The notes: generated by a model not told the origin, from the letters alone. 64,000 nt of DNA from Adineta ricciae (GCA_905250025.1 CAJNOJ010000293.1:59777-123776); one strand, 5' to 3'; positions 1-11,639 are shown, counted from the first letter of the stretch. A program made the numbers and translations.

Positions 1-973
1 AGCATCAGTATCAGGATCGACTGTTGACACAAGCAGCTCCACAACATCTGTGGAGATCTTCTATATTATTCTTTACTTCATTGATATCATTATATTTGTG
101 AGTGTTAGTACCTTGTCTGTCAGTTGAATTCTTCAATTATTTCATCTTTAGATATTGCAAGTGATATATCTATTTAATTTAAGCAAATCATTAAAACAAC
201 ATATTAGGCAAAGCGGTTCGCAACAAACTTTACTCATCTGAGAAAGATTATCACTTCAGTAAAAATTTTCTTTTTTTCCCTTCTTCACAGAGTAAATTTT
301 CGAATATACGCTTGGATACGGTTTTGCTACGCTTCATTTTCTCATTTATTCGGTACAAATAGTTGATTGCTATCGTAATAATCGCGTGTCGCAACATTAC
401 ATCATGACGTAGTATCAACAGCTGTCCTCTCATCGAATGTTGAGGATAAGGATGTAAAACATGGAGTTAATAAATATGTATTTGTAACGATAACTTCTCT
501 TTTATACATATTTGTGTTGCTTCTTTGGCCATGATGGGGGTGAGGAGAGCATTGCGGATCTTTCATGGGAACCTATATAAAAATGTGGATACATTGTTAA
601 TATGCCGCCGTACATCGACAGTCGGTAAAGCAGGTAATCTAACTCTAAACCACGACATACAATACCTACTCCCGTATCTTTATTAGAATTGAAAACAAAT
701 CTCATCACAGGTTTCTTGCTTATTATGCTATAAAAGTATGATCAGTATGTACGAAATAATCAATTCTTCATCCTTTTTTCCTATGTTTCTCGCTACTAAA
801 GCTTCTTTGACACTATTATTGCCAATAAAACATGGTAGTTATACATGGAAACAATGACAAAAATAATATTTGCATGTTTTCAAGCGCACTTTGAAAATGT
901 TCTTATAATTTCAATTTTTTCTCTTCTGCTCTCATAGTGTGTAAATAGAAGCAATCTTTTGAAACGTATCAAT
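1..973. other. Spacer, no gene recognised
   Basis: I see no convincing coding region here. Two short minus-strand open frames (about 60 and 68 codons) have low-complexity composition and no recognisable motif or splice partners. The sequence just before 974 is probably the promoter and 5' leader of the next gene. Confidence 0.5.
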
Positions 974-2317
974 ATGAAGCGTTCGACAAGAGTTGTAGCT
1001 GTTAGAGCTAAGAAAAAACCAAATGGGTACCAAGATTATTCACAATCCCAAACTGTACGTATTACTGTAACGACTTATTCATATTAACTTCAATAATCTT
1101 TCGACAGATTCAAGCAAAGCCTTTTAGTTCCACTGATCTCAGAGTGAAGAAGTCAGACATAGTGTTGAATCAATCAGATCTGACAACAAATAAACTACAG
1201 TCTCAGGTAGGACATTTTCTGGATATGCTTTCTTTGAAGTTTTATTTTAATCTAAAGAGATCGCCACCTTTAATTCATTTTGACTCGTTTTATACAACAA
1301 GTCATTCGAAAGCTTCATTTTTATCTCGCATTGAACCATTCTCAACATCAAAGTCATTAGGTGTCACTCCTAACATATCTTTGTTCAACAGCAAAGAGGT
1401 ATTAGCAAACTTTCGATCTATGAAAAGATTTTAATGTGGCGTATGTTCATTGTATACGATATTAAGGCTGAAACTGGAAACCGAGATCGATATGACTATT
1501 ATCGTCGACGTCGCCGCCGTCATTCACATCCTTTGAAAGCATTTTTTTCGTGTTGTTCGCCATGTTGTTGCTTAGCATCCAGTCTACTCCTAGCGTTGGC
1601 TCTTGCCAGTGTTGCTACACTGGTTGGACTATTGCTCATAAATAAATTGAGCACAACAACAAGAAGTAAGTTTGCTCTACTTCACATTATCATCAGTTCT
1701 CTGTGAAAACATTCTGTTTGGTCAGTAACATCGGCATCAACAGCATTCACAACTAGCACCGTGACTGTAGCAACGACGCTAACTAGTACCAGCACCAGCA
1801 CCAGCGTCAGTACAACAACTAGCACCGTAACTGTAGCAACGACGCTAACTAGTACCAGCACCAGCACCAGCGTCAGTACAACAACTAGCACTGTAACTGT
1901 AGCAACGACGCTAACTAGTACCAGCACCAGCACCAGCATCAGTACAACAACTAGCACCGTAACTGTAACAACTACAGATACGACTACTGTCACAATGACT
2001 ACAGAAACAACTACACAGACGACAAGTAGTACAACTACTACAGGTAATAGATGAAAAGATTTTCTAGTATTCATAAAGAACCCTACTTGTTTTCTTCGAA
2101 ACCAAAATATCACTTTCATATTTACAGGTATTGTTAGTATATCTTCAACGCGAGGTAACTATTATGCTCGTGACGCCATCGTTATCAGTTGTTCAACTCC
2201 TTGGACGAACCTTACTATTGAAATCATTGTACCGAAAACTGTTGGTGCAACATTCAATGGGCAATCCAATTCATTTTCAACTGGACAAGTCACCCAGTCT
2301 TATGTTGACACTGGCAC
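974..2317 (+). CDS. Type II membrane protein with mucin-like Ser/Thr repeat ectodomain, 3' truncated
   Basis: Six exons can be read: 974-1054, 1108-1206, 1258-1398, 1467-1665, 1726-2043 and 2128 to the n at 2318, with GT-AG introns of 51-84 nt and consistent phase. The protein starts MKRSTRVVAV, has a basic cytosolic tail ending in a run of arginines before HSHP, then a cysteine-rich juxtamembrane stretch (CCSPCCC) and one strongly hydrophobic span in exon 4. No signal peptide is seen, so a type II orientation is likely. Exon 5 is almost entirely Thr/Ser/Val/Leu repeats, resembling an O-glycosylated stalk. Exon 6 begins a globular extracellular part (ARDAIVISCSTPWTNLTIEI) cut off at the single n. 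The exon model is inferred from splice signals. Function is unknown; a cell-surface role is inferred from topology only. Confidence 0.7.
1755..1962 (+). repeat. Coding minisatellite, 66-nt unit, about three copies
   Basis: A 66-nt unit (22 codons) encoding Thr/Ser/Val/Leu repeats is repeated about three times with only a few substitutions, inside exon 5 of the mucin-like gene. The unit length is a multiple of three, so copy-number changes keep the frame. A shorter degenerate Thr-rich tail follows to 2043. Confidence 0.85.
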
Positions 2318-2318
2318 N
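2318..2318. other. Single-n assembly junction
   Basis: One ambiguous base joins the truncated 3' end of a plus-strand gene to the truncated 3' end of a minus-strand gene. Neither reaches a natural stop before the n. It is best read as a contig join of unknown real distance. Confidence 0.75.
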
Positions 2319-3057
2319 TTTGCCATTCTTTTCCAGTCATATATCTTCGTAGTTGAACAGCTGATATTTTATTCTGTTTATAATCATTAACTTCATAGAA
2401 GAAATAGTACGGATAATCGCACGGTAGGTGTAGAAATATTCCCAGACCGGTCCCTTTGACTTTATATTTCGGTTCAATTGCACCCATGTCTCTTGGATAC
2501 AAATTAGTATCGAAAACGATACCAGATGGCAAGTGCCAATGCTGTGAGAAAAAAGCATTGAACATAACGCAAGCATCTATATCTACATCACTTCCATCGG
2601 TCGAAGCCAAGCGAATATCATAATCAGACTCAGGATCTCGGCTACCCGCCTCGTTTTCAACAATGATTTGATTGGGAAATAACTTCATGAGTTGATCTAA
2701 GAGATCATCAATGTAGGCTGCGCGATATTTGCAAAGCTTGAGCATAAATTCAGTCATATGTTTTGGCGTTAGTTGCCGCACAGTTTGTAGGATATACTGA
2801 GAAATGTTGTTTTCTACACTATCAACGTTTGAATCATCACAGAAGAATTTGCGAAGTATTTCCCAGTTTTGAATTCCCCGTATAATTTGATCAGATGTGT
2901 ATTGACTAGTAAAGATAACTTGCGCGTGTTCATCCAAAATGATAATGTACTCATCTGGAATATTTGGTATTTGAAGTTTGTTGATATTGCTTTGCAGTGA
3001 ACTTGTAGTTTTAAGATCACTGTGCAGCGATATGATTGATGCTTGTACGGTTTCCAT
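2319..3057 (-). CDS. Nucleotidyltransferase-fold-like protein, C-terminus missing
   Basis: Single open exon from ATG 3057 running into the n at 2318 (about 246 residues kept). The central stretch AGSRDPESDYDIRL fits the nucleotidyltransferase signature: a G-S followed by D-x-D-hydrophobic. A second acidic pair, DVDID, about 15 residues later could be the third metal ligand. The flanking segment GIVFDTNLYPRDMG is conserved-looking but unknown to me. The N-terminal 120 residues are helical with no recognised domain. The substrate cannot be told: antibiotic adenylyltransferase-like, polymerase-beta-like and effector-like enzymes share this motif. The 3' end is lost at the assembly junction. Confidence 0.5.
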
Positions 3058-4419
3058 GGATAGTTTATCAGGATGAATGACAAATTATCGAAAATGTTGA
3101 TTATCTTGCAAAGGTATCTATTTTAAAATCAAGTTTTAGTAAATCTAGAATTGAGAGTGTAATTGAATATCTTTGCGGGGATGAGGGAGCACGTATACGT
3201 GCATTGCTGTCTCTTGACGCTCATCTACACTATGATTTTATTCCCTTTGTATCAATGCTGATTATCTTATCCGTTGATGCTTTCGGATCTTAACAAGACA
3301 CAATGGTGAAAGTCAATGTTAATTGATGCACATTCTACACTATGATTTTATGCGTGAGTACGAATGAAAGAACGTAATAGCATTTTATACACTCGTTATC
3401 TGTTCATTATACTTCGCAATAGAAAGTGCAATGTGAAAGTAAAATTAAACAAAACGATGACAAGTCTATTAGTTTTCATTTATGCACAAAAAAACAATTA
3501 ATTTAAAGATAGATAAGACGAGTAAAAAGTATGTTTTCAATTTTAGTTAATTTACTCACTAATTGTTTATTGTAAGGAGAAAGAGTACGAAAGAAAAGGA
3601 CAGACAATACAGCACGCTTGTGCTTCACCAGTGCAAACCGAAAAACAAATTTTGGAATAAAAAGCCATACAGAATGGCCCACATCTAGATTTCGTGTAGT
3701 AGTTAATTTGTGCAGGTCCCATTCTTTACTGTACTGAACTGATTCCAGAAGAAAAAACTCGGACTAGCCAATGTTGAAAATCTATTACAAAAATCAAATA
3801 ATACATAGTATTGTGTTGCAGTAGATCAAGAATCTTGTTGGCTGATTCTTTTTATAGGTGTAATCATCCGCGTCAGCAACTTAAACAATTTTTAAAATTA
3901 TATGACGATGCATATACGCCAGAAAATGCGTGACGCTTTACAAGTAGCATTTCATAACACAGTATACGCGTCGAAAATAAAGCGTGTAATGTTGAAAGTA
4001 ATTACCACGGTGTTAGCGAAAGATATGAGTATTCTTCGATATGGATGGATTCAAAATTCTAAGCATTATACATACTGACTTTAGTTGAGTCAATTGAATG
4101 CATTGTATATGCATTCATGCAAAATATGGTGATAGAACAGTGGAATAGTTGAATCACCTCGTCTGCCGACTCTGCATTTAAACGAGGAATCACGACAGAG
4201 CTCTAGGGTGTGGATGGACGAACGAATGCATGAATAGTTTCATAAGATACTTGCTATATTTTTCTTACAGCGAAAGGTGTATGGCGTTTGATGCTAGTGG
4301 CATCCTCAAATTGCTAGAGACCAGTGAAACTTCTAGTCGTAATTGAGATTGTTTATAATTAATCTGAGACAAAAACGAACTCTTCCGAAGCTTTCATTCC
4401 TGAGCTTTCCATAAAAAGA
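3058..4419. other. Gene-free spacer
   Basis: About 1.4 kb without a supportable gene. A short direct repeat (CTACACTATGATTTTAT) occurs near 3228 and 3336, about 108 nt apart. I see no tRNA, transposase or long inverted repeat. Confidence 0.5.
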
Positions 4420-5090
4420 ATGAGTTCGTCGTATGATGAATACAGCAGAGTGAAGTCGAAGAAGATCATGCAAAGCACTAACTTGAATAGATATTTTACT
4501 TTGATATGATATCCTGTTTCATTCGCGTTTAAAGAATTGTAATATTTTCACTGTTGGAGAACAAGTATTCGTTCTCTGGATGTAGAGACATCAAACAGAA
4601 CAATGCGATAAACGTAGGAAGAAAAGCAAGTAGGTGGTTTCCAAGTAATGTATTCCGTATTTAAAAGGCTTGAATAAATCATTAGAGCAGCTTTTGGAGA
4701 AAATGTCAAATCGTCAAAAGCACAGCAGACAAAAAAGTCTACAATTGTGTGTGCTCATCCAAAATAAATGCAAATGATAATGCGTGATTGTTGGAATGAA
4801 GGTACTTGTGCTCGACTGGATTGTCCCTATGGACATCCTCCACATTGAGGATCCTGTAAAAAATCAACGACTATTAGAAATGAAGCGTCTGGAAAAGGAA
4901 AAGAAAAGAGAACAGCAAACAGCGTCATGCTTTGAATGTTTGCGATCAACAGGACGAATCACTACGTGTTTCAAAGTCAATCGATCTAATTAATGGTCAA
5001 TACGAATATGATGAACAGTATTTTGATATTGAGGGAAAAGTCTGGCAAAAACAAAATGAATGTAAAATTGACAAGTGGTAAAAACAATAC
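4420..5090 (+). pseudogene. Decayed CCCH zinc-finger gene
   Basis: A CCCH finger is readable at 4786-4836 (DCWNEGTCARLDCPYGH, spacing C-x5-C-x4-C-x3-H), but its frame stops at 4846-4848. One frame over, the text continues as IEDPVKNQRLLEMKRLEKEK (charged helix), and one further shift gives SIDLINGQYEYDEQYFDIEG up to about 5085. Three frames used in order, each a +1 step, with no GT-AG signals at the steps, indicate frameshift decay. A 30-codon ATG frame at 4420 and another ATG frame at 4704 may be remnants of the 5' part. The C-x5-C-x4-C-x3-H spacing resembles Nab2/ZC3H14-type RNA-binding fingers, but one finger is not enough to name the gene. Confidence 0.6.
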
Positions 5091-5374
5091 CGACGGTTGT
5101 TTTTATTTCTTCTTGCGTAAATATAAACTATTCTACTTTGACACCTATTGTCTAAGTACGCTGAGCGCGAGACAAGCCGTTCTAGATATATCTATCGTGG
5201 TACCTTTGTGAAGCAATTTTTCTGTAGAGAAAGTATGCATTCTTGCTACAGTTAAATGAATAAAAGGTTTCTTTTATTCTTTGTTTCGAAACGCAAAAAA
5301 CAATTCAAAGTACTTTTCTCTTCACTAACAATACAAACGCTTTCTCATACACATTCGAATTCATCAGCACTCCG

Positions 5375-7351
5375 ATGGTAGTGAATTTCGCGTATGTTAG
5401 CCAAGCAGGACAGAATTTCGAGACATATTCCTTACTCTGGCTGGACGCAACTGTCAACAATTCACATGAAAATCTTCAAGCGCAAACGAGACTTCGAGAA
5501 TCGATCAATCATTTGGTTACTTTCGAAGATCATCATCAATGCTATGCATATATCAAATGTATGTCAAACCACGATAGAATCGTCCTAATTGTTAGTAGAC
5601 ACTTAGGTCCACTGATCGTACCATACATCGTTCAATTTCGACAGCTTGTTTCGATTTATGTTTATTGTAAGAACGTAACAGAGAATGAACAATGGTCTAA
5701 ACAATTTCCTAAAGTATCGTTCACCGTATAGGAAAGGAGTGATTCTCATTCTTAATGTTTATATCTAGGTGAAAGCTGTACTCAATCAAATCGATGATCT
5801 TATTCACAAAAACATCAGCATTATAAAACTGATGAAGCTCTACCATTATGCATCATACAAGGGAGTGATGGTGATCGTCAACGATCTATATGTGATTTAA
5901 ATGGTGATTTTCTCCATTCACAACTTTTGATCGATTGTTTGGTTAAAATGCAATATGGCGTAAATGATAAAGTGGAGTTATAAGCTCTGTGTCGGCAGCA
6001 AAATCATTATAATCCAGCAGAATTGAAAATTATTCAGGAGTTCGATCGAGATTACCGTTCGGAATATGCTCTATGGTGGTATTCCACAGAGTCATTCTTA
6101 TACAAAATGTTAAATAAAGCACTGCGTGTACAAAACATGCATTTACTCTATCTATTTCGTTTTGCTATTCGTCATATCGAACGACGTCTAGTCCAGAATC
6201 GATGCTCAAAACCAGTTCGTTTTTATCGCGCGCAAATCATGGCCAATCAAGAAGTTGAAAAATTGAAGAACTGCATCGGTGGATTCGTTTCAATCAATTC
6301 CTTCTCTTCCACATCATACGATTGTAATGGAGCATTGAAGTTCTTCTCCAATAATGACAATCTCATTGATTATAAACGTGTTTGTTTTGTTATCGATGCT
6401 GATCCTCGATTGGAAAACATCAAACCATTTGTTGACATTACTAAATTTAGCTATTATCAAGAAGAAAAAGAAGTTTTATTCATGATTGGCTCGATCTTCC
6501 GACTGGAAAATACCAGTATGGATCATATTGGAATATATTTCATTCAAATGAAGTTATGCTCGTTTAATGACCATCAATTGCGAGAAATTTTCGAACATAT
6601 GAAGAAAAAGAATGAAGCTGAAGGTTACTACAATCGATATCTTCAGCAGTCATCAAAGAGTCGCAAAGATATCGACAAAGGCTATAGTGGTCTGGGTAGT
6701 TTAGCTAATCGAAAAGATGACTATGATGCGAGTCTGAATTGGCACCATCAATCATTGGAAATCCGATTGCGAACTTTGAAATCCGACGATCAAAGTATAG
6801 CGAAAATCTACAATAGTATCGGCAACGCCTATGAAAAGAAGAAAGATTATGCGAATGCACTGCAGTCGTATGAAACTGCACTGACCATCTTCCGACATAC
6901 GTATGATAACGATCATTTGTACATAGCGACGTGTATGAATAACATTGGTAACACTTATAGTGGTATGCGCAAACCAGCGGAAGCACTGACATTCTATCAG
7001 AATGCATTGACAATTCAGAAGAAAACTCTGCCAAGTGATCATATCAACTTGGGCAGTTCGTACAAGAACATAGGCAATGTTATAGCAGATTTAGGACATT
7101 ATGATCAAGCTTTATCACACTTGAATTTATCATTAGAGATATACAAGAAGTCTCGTCCGTCACAACATCCATCGATTGCATCAAAAATGAGAAATATTGG
7201 ACTGGTTTATAAAGATAAACGAGATTACAAACAAGCGTTAGCATACTTCGAAAAAGCGGCGAACATTTATCGACAGTTGTTTCCTGCAACACATCCAGAT
7301 GTAGTTCAGATTGAAAAAGATATTCGATATGTCGCCTCGAAATTGATTTAA
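5375..7351 (+). pseudogene. ART-TPR gene, first copy, disrupted
   Basis: Exon 1 is 5375-5713, intron 5714-5768 (55 nt), and exon 2 runs 5769-7351. The product would be an N-terminal domain like that of the paralogue at 9068, then an arginine-type mono-ADP-ribosyltransferase (FYR at about 6221-6229, FSSTS, and the E-x-E of EEKEVLF), then kinesin-light-chain-like TPRs of 42 residues. Two lesions interrupt it. The frame slips at the A run 5824-5827: before it the text reads VLNQIDDLIHKN, and after it TDEALPLCIIQGSDGDRQRS one frame over, as if one A were lost. An in-frame TAA follows at 5981-5983 between NDKVEL and ALCRQQ. Downstream of the TAA the frame is open to the natural stop, so a shortened protein is possible. 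Sequencing error could explain either lesion, less easily both. Confidence 0.7.
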
Positions 7352-7652
7352 CTTATGTGTATTTTTCTTTTGTCATTGAAATACCAGTAACTCATGCGTT
7401 TGTTGTGCAGTGAAGGCTATGCTTTCTTCCTTCTGATTAACTACTGATGTTTTTGAAATGTGTATGAAGTCGGAGAGAAAAGAAAAAACAAAAACGTGCA
7501 CGTGGTAATCATATTACCGTTTTCTTAAATTTTTGTTCTTAGTAAGTGAAACAATATACGAGTGATGACGAACGATTCACGTAATTATTCATCATCATCA
7601 CATCCAAGACAGTAATACAACTTATGATCTTTGTCTTTCAGCGGTATTCGCC
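7352..7652. other. Spacer before F-box gene
   Basis: AT-rich intergenic sequence. A CT-rich acceptor-like TTTGTCTTTCAG just before 7653 suggests a 5' UTR intron of the following gene. Nothing else is supportable. Confidence 0.4.
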
Positions 7653-8613
7653 ATGGACTCGGGTCCGTTTCGGGATGTCATTCCCATTCTGCTAGATTAT
7701 TTAGATTTGAAAAGTCGTGTGCAATTAGCTCAAACATGTCGTTTCTGGAAATATCGAATATATATTGACTTGAAACGATGGCCGACAACATTGGAATTAC
7801 CTTACTTAGGTTCCATGGATAACTATGTGGGTATACATCATAGTCTCGAAGAAGTTGTACATGCAAAACTGTGGTCAATGGTTCGACCACCAGAAGATCC
7901 TAGAGCATTAGAAAATGTTTTAAAGCAAATAGCATCATCTGACGATAGTGCCCAACGATTTTCATTAGTGACTAAAGTATGGACAAAGCTATGTAGATAT
8001 TTCTCTATACATTCGTTTGTTTTAGATTAATTTCAAGAATTTTATTCATACGGATGAGTCTCTACGACTTACTGCACTTCTATTTCCAGCAATTGAAGAA
8101 ATTCGGTTCGAAGGAAATCTATTGTCGATCAATGGCATTCATCATATAGCTATGCAATGTCAAAAATTGAAGCATGTCGAGTTCTATCAATGTGAGAATG
8201 TTGATTTACGAGAAGCGTTCCGAATTTTCGATAGTCAAGAGCACCAAGAAAACTTAGAACGAATTTTCGTTTACCGCGGATTTTGGCGGAATCTTGCCGG
8301 GCAAATACCATTAATGGAAGATCTACCGTTCATGGCACCATGTGAAAAGTGCGGTTTATATTATAATCAATTGAAAAATGAACAGAAAATGTTATGTCTT
8401 TATCACCCCGGAGTAAATTTCTTTTCGTAATCCTATGCGGGTTTTACACTGAACTTATGCCTTTAGGTACGAATTGACACTAATGAACACAGTCGTTCGT
8501 TGTTCAGTTGCTGTGGTAGTAATACTCCCAGATATCCATCAACATTAGGTTGTCAATATACCTTTCATACGAAATGTTCAAGCGATTCTTTTCGAAAGTT
8601 GCACGACGGGTAA
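7653..8613 (+). CDS. F-box protein with C-terminal Cys/His cluster
   Basis: Three exons: 7653-7976, 8026-8412 and 8467-8613, with introns of 49 and 54 nt, giving 285 residues. Residues 8-45 (VIPILLDYLDLKSRVQLAQTC) are an F-box-like helix set that would bind SKP1 in an SCF ubiquitin ligase. The middle contains leucine-spaced segments (IEEIRFEGNLLS, LKHVEFYQCENV) like degenerate LRRs for substrate choice. The C-terminus carries CEKCGLYYNQ, CLYHPG and, across the last intron, FSCCG and GCQYTFHTKC, a zinc-binding-type array of C-x2-C, C-x2-H, CC and C-x4-H pairs. The last exon is absent from the longest open frame and is recovered only by splicing after the CLYHPG codons. No function can be given beyond a predicted ubiquitin-ligase adaptor. 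Confidence 0.72.
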
Positions 8614-9067
8614 ACATTCTCCATCGGGTGTCACTGCGATGATAAATTTGGTTTTCATTGTAGTCTTCCAGAGTATATGTTTCAAAAGTATTCTGATGTA
8701 AAATTTTCATTACGGTGTTATGAACGACGTCGGTTAGATAAATGTTATAAACGATGGAATCTGTAGTATTTTTGACGACCAACCAGCAAGCTTATTTTTT
8801 TGCCGTATTTATTAAACAAAATTTATAGAACTTTTTTCTTTGAAAATTCCAACGTCTCGCAAACATTCTCTTCGTTTGATCTGTCGCCGACCAATGTTAT
8901 TGTTTCATACTCGAATGTTTTGAAGGAATATTAGAAACGAAAACAGAAAAGAACGAGACTCCGCAAAGAACAGTAAAAGAAAAAAAATCTAGGAAGTAGA
9001 TGCAGATTTATAAGACGAGCAAATCTTGCACGTTGTTTCTATAATAAGTTTCCAACAAACTAACGTT
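8614..9067. other. Spacer upstream of intact ART-TPR gene
   Basis: Intergenic sequence with A-rich runs. The minus-strand frame overlapping 8504-8782 is a shadow of the F-box gene's last exon and its 3' flank. Confidence 0.4.
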
Positions 9068-11077
9068 ATGGCAAGCAACATCAAAACAGCTGAGACGCAC
9101 GAATGTGAGCGTCTTGATATTCGACGAATTCAGAACGTACTTCTTATCTGGTTAGACGGCAACATTAATAACAGCAGCAAAGATTGTCAAAACACCATCA
9201 CTCAGCTACGACGCGTCGTAAATGACGTTAACACATATACAGATGGCGATAATTGCATTCATTTCATCGAGACGATCACGGATCGCAAGGCATGTATGAT
9301 TATCTCGGGTGCACTTGGTCAGCATATCGTATGTCGCGTACATCGTATGTCTCAGGTAGATTCCATATTTATCTTTTGTGGTAATAAGCAGTATCATGAA
9401 CAATGGGCACGAGAATGGCCAAAAATCAAAGGTGTTTTCACGGAAATAACACCGATCTGTGAAGCTCTCAAACAAGCAGCATGGCAGTGTGAACGGAATG
9501 CCATGCCGATGAGTTTTATGAAATTTGACAAGAAATTGGATCAGCTGGATTCATCTTTCATGTACACACAAATCTTAAAGGAAATATTACTAACTATTAC
9601 TTTCAATGAAGAGCACATCGAAAAATACCTTGATTATTGTCGCGAAGCTCTGACCGACAATGACAGCGAGCTGAGCTATGTTGACGCTTTGAGCGAGTCT
9701 TACTATAAGAAAACACCCATACACTGGTATACTTGTGAATGTTTCCTATATACTATGCTGAATCGTTGTCTACGGGTAATGGATACAAAGATAATAATAC
9801 TGATGGGATTTTTCATAAGTGATCTCCATCGACATATAGAACGGCTGCACCAAGAACAGAAGGTTACTGAAACTTTTACAGTTTTTCGTGGTCAAGGTTT
9901 ATCGGAAGAAGGTTTCGAAGAACTGAAGGAAACAAAAGGTGGACTTATGTCCTTTAATAATTTTCTATCTACCAGCAAGACTCGTTCAACCTCACTTGAT
10001 TTTGCTAAACGAGCGATGAAAAATCCCGATCTAATTGGCATTCTCTTTGTTATGAAAATCGATCCTGGCCAATCAGCAACAGCATTCGCGTCTGTTAGTG
10101 ACATCAGTGCCGTTTCATCTGAAGATGAAATACTCTTTTCTATAAACAGTGTCTTTCGTGTTCTTGACCTGAAACCAATCGATAAGAGTAACACACTCTA
10201 CGAAGTAACCTTGACACTTACCAGTGACAGTGACAAGGAATTAAATGCGCTTACAGAACGGATTCGGGAAGAGAGCTTTCCAAACAATGAAGGATGGGAA
10301 AGATTAGGTTTGGTCTTGATTCAAATGGGTCGGTATGACAGCGCGGAAGAGATTTATAACAGACTACTCGATGAAACGACCGACGACAATGAGAGAGCAC
10401 CTCTCTACCATGAACTTGGAATCATCAAATACAAACTAGGAGAATATGAAGAAGCGATCACTTTCTACAAGAGATCGCTTGACATCGAAGAAAAGATTTT
10501 CCCACCTAATGACATTCGTTTGGCTCCGTCCTACAATAACCTAGGTGTAGTCTATGAAAACATGGGTGAGTATAAGAAAGCACTTTCTTACTATGAAAAA
10601 GATCTCGAGATTAGCAAACTATCACTCGACGAAAACCATCCTGATATCGCTTCATCTTATAACAATATCGGCGTCGTATATCAAAACATGGGTGATTACA
10701 AGAAGGCATTAGTGTCGTATGAAAAAGCACTTGCCATTCGACAGCGATCACTCACTACAACTCATCCGGATGTAGCTGCCTCGTACAATAATATTGGCGC
10801 TGTGTATCGAAATATGGGCGACTATAAACGAGCGCTTCCATCGTATGAAAAAGCTCTCGCAATTCGACAGCAATCGCTTCCTTCAAATCATCCGGATTTG
10901 GTTTCATCCTACAATAATATCGGATTGGTTCATGAAAACATGAACAATTACTCAACCGCTCGCTCCTGCTTTAACTGTGCGATCGAAATTGCCAAACAGT
11001 CGTTATCTGAAAATCATCCCAATCTCATAGACGCCAGAGAAAATTTCGAACGTGTGAAAAACAAACTGTATGAATAA
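9068..11077 (+). CDS. Mono-ADP-ribosyltransferase with C-terminal TPR repeats
   Basis: Intronless, 669 residues from ATG 9068; an upstream TTG frame adds 14 residues with no support. Residues about 20-130 form a conserved N-terminal domain of this bdelloid family (LIWLDGNINNS, ACMIISGALGQHI). The ART core follows, with the R-S-E triad of arginine-specific transferases: Arg in VFRGQ (about 274), FLSTS (about 300-304) and the E-x-E of SSEDEILF (352/354). It would move ADP-ribose from NAD+ to an acceptor protein. From about residue 415 there are five to six 42-residue TPRs of the kinesin-light-chain type (SYNNIGVVYQNMGDYKKALV), giving a protein-binding superhelix. No signal peptide is present, so the protein is cytosolic. 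It is the intact sister of the broken copy at 5375. Confidence 0.9.
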   Translation: MASNIKTAETHECERLDIRRIQNVLLIWLDGNINNSSKDCQNTITQLRRVVNDVNTYTDGDNCIHFIETITDRKACMIISGALGQHIVCRVHRMSQVDSIFIFCGNKQYHEQWAREWPKIKGVFTEITPICEALKQAAWQCERNAMPMSFMKFDKKLDQLDSSFMYTQILKEILLTITFNEEHIEKYLDYCREALTDNDSELSYVDALSESYYKKTPIHWYTCECFLYTMLNRCLRVMDTKIIILMGFFISDLHRHIERLHQEQKVTETFTVFRGQGLSEEGFEELKETKGGLMSFNNFLSTSKTRSTSLDFAKRAMKNPDLIGILFVMKIDPGQSATAFASVSDISAVSSEDEILFSINSVFRVLDLKPIDKSNTLYEVTLTLTSDSDKELNALTERIREESFPNNEGWERLGLVLIQMGRYDSAEEIYNRLLDETTDDNERAPLYHELGIIKYKLGEYEEAITFYKRSLDIEEKIFPPNDIRLAPSYNNLGVVYENMGEYKKALSYYEKDLEISKLSLDENHPDIASSYNNIGVVYQNMGDYKKALVSYEKALAIRQRSLTTTHPDVAASYNNIGAVYRNMGDYKRALPSYEKALAIRQQSLPSNHPDLVSSYNNIGLVHENMNNYSTARSCFNCAIEIAKQSLSENHPNLIDARENFERVKNKLYE

Positions 11078-11639
11078 AGATTATACATATGCTTATCAGA
11101 ACGAGAAAGATGATACGTATTTTACAGCGTATACTCTTATCTTGAGAAAACAAAATCTTCCAGAGTTCGATTCACTCGGTAAAATAATGACATGTCCACA
11201 AATGTTAGCATCGGAGATACAAAATTTCATGTAGATGGGAAATATCTGACGGTACACACACTGAATCTTTCGTTGAATATATTTTCAGACACGGTTTGAT
11301 TACGTGCATTCTCGACAAACGAAAACTAGTCATAAAGGTATAAGAGTAATTATCGTCGTTTCGTCAGAATGAAGAACGACAACAACAACATAATACATCG
11401 AAGACATACGTGTCAGCTCATTTCAATCTTTCTGTATTTATTGATTTACCATCTGAAAATGATTTGCCAAATATGTCACATAGAAAAATGCTCTGCTCTC
11501 CCTTGATAACAAAAATCTACTAATTAGTATTTATTTTTCATCTTTTTAATAGACAAAATGACTAGTTCGTGATAAAAATAACTTTTTCTCCAGGAAAAAA
11601 CATTGTTATGGTTGACTAAACACTCTCTAACATTTGTCC
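11078..11639. other. Spacer and promoter region
   Basis: No coding signal seen. The right end is the promoter of the small secreted gene. Confidence 0.4.

Noticed and set aside
1682-2119. Minus-strand 145-codon frame rich in Val/Leu opposite the mucin repeat
   Set aside because: It is the antisense shadow of the Thr/Ser repeat exon; the plus strand has consistent splice signals and domain order.
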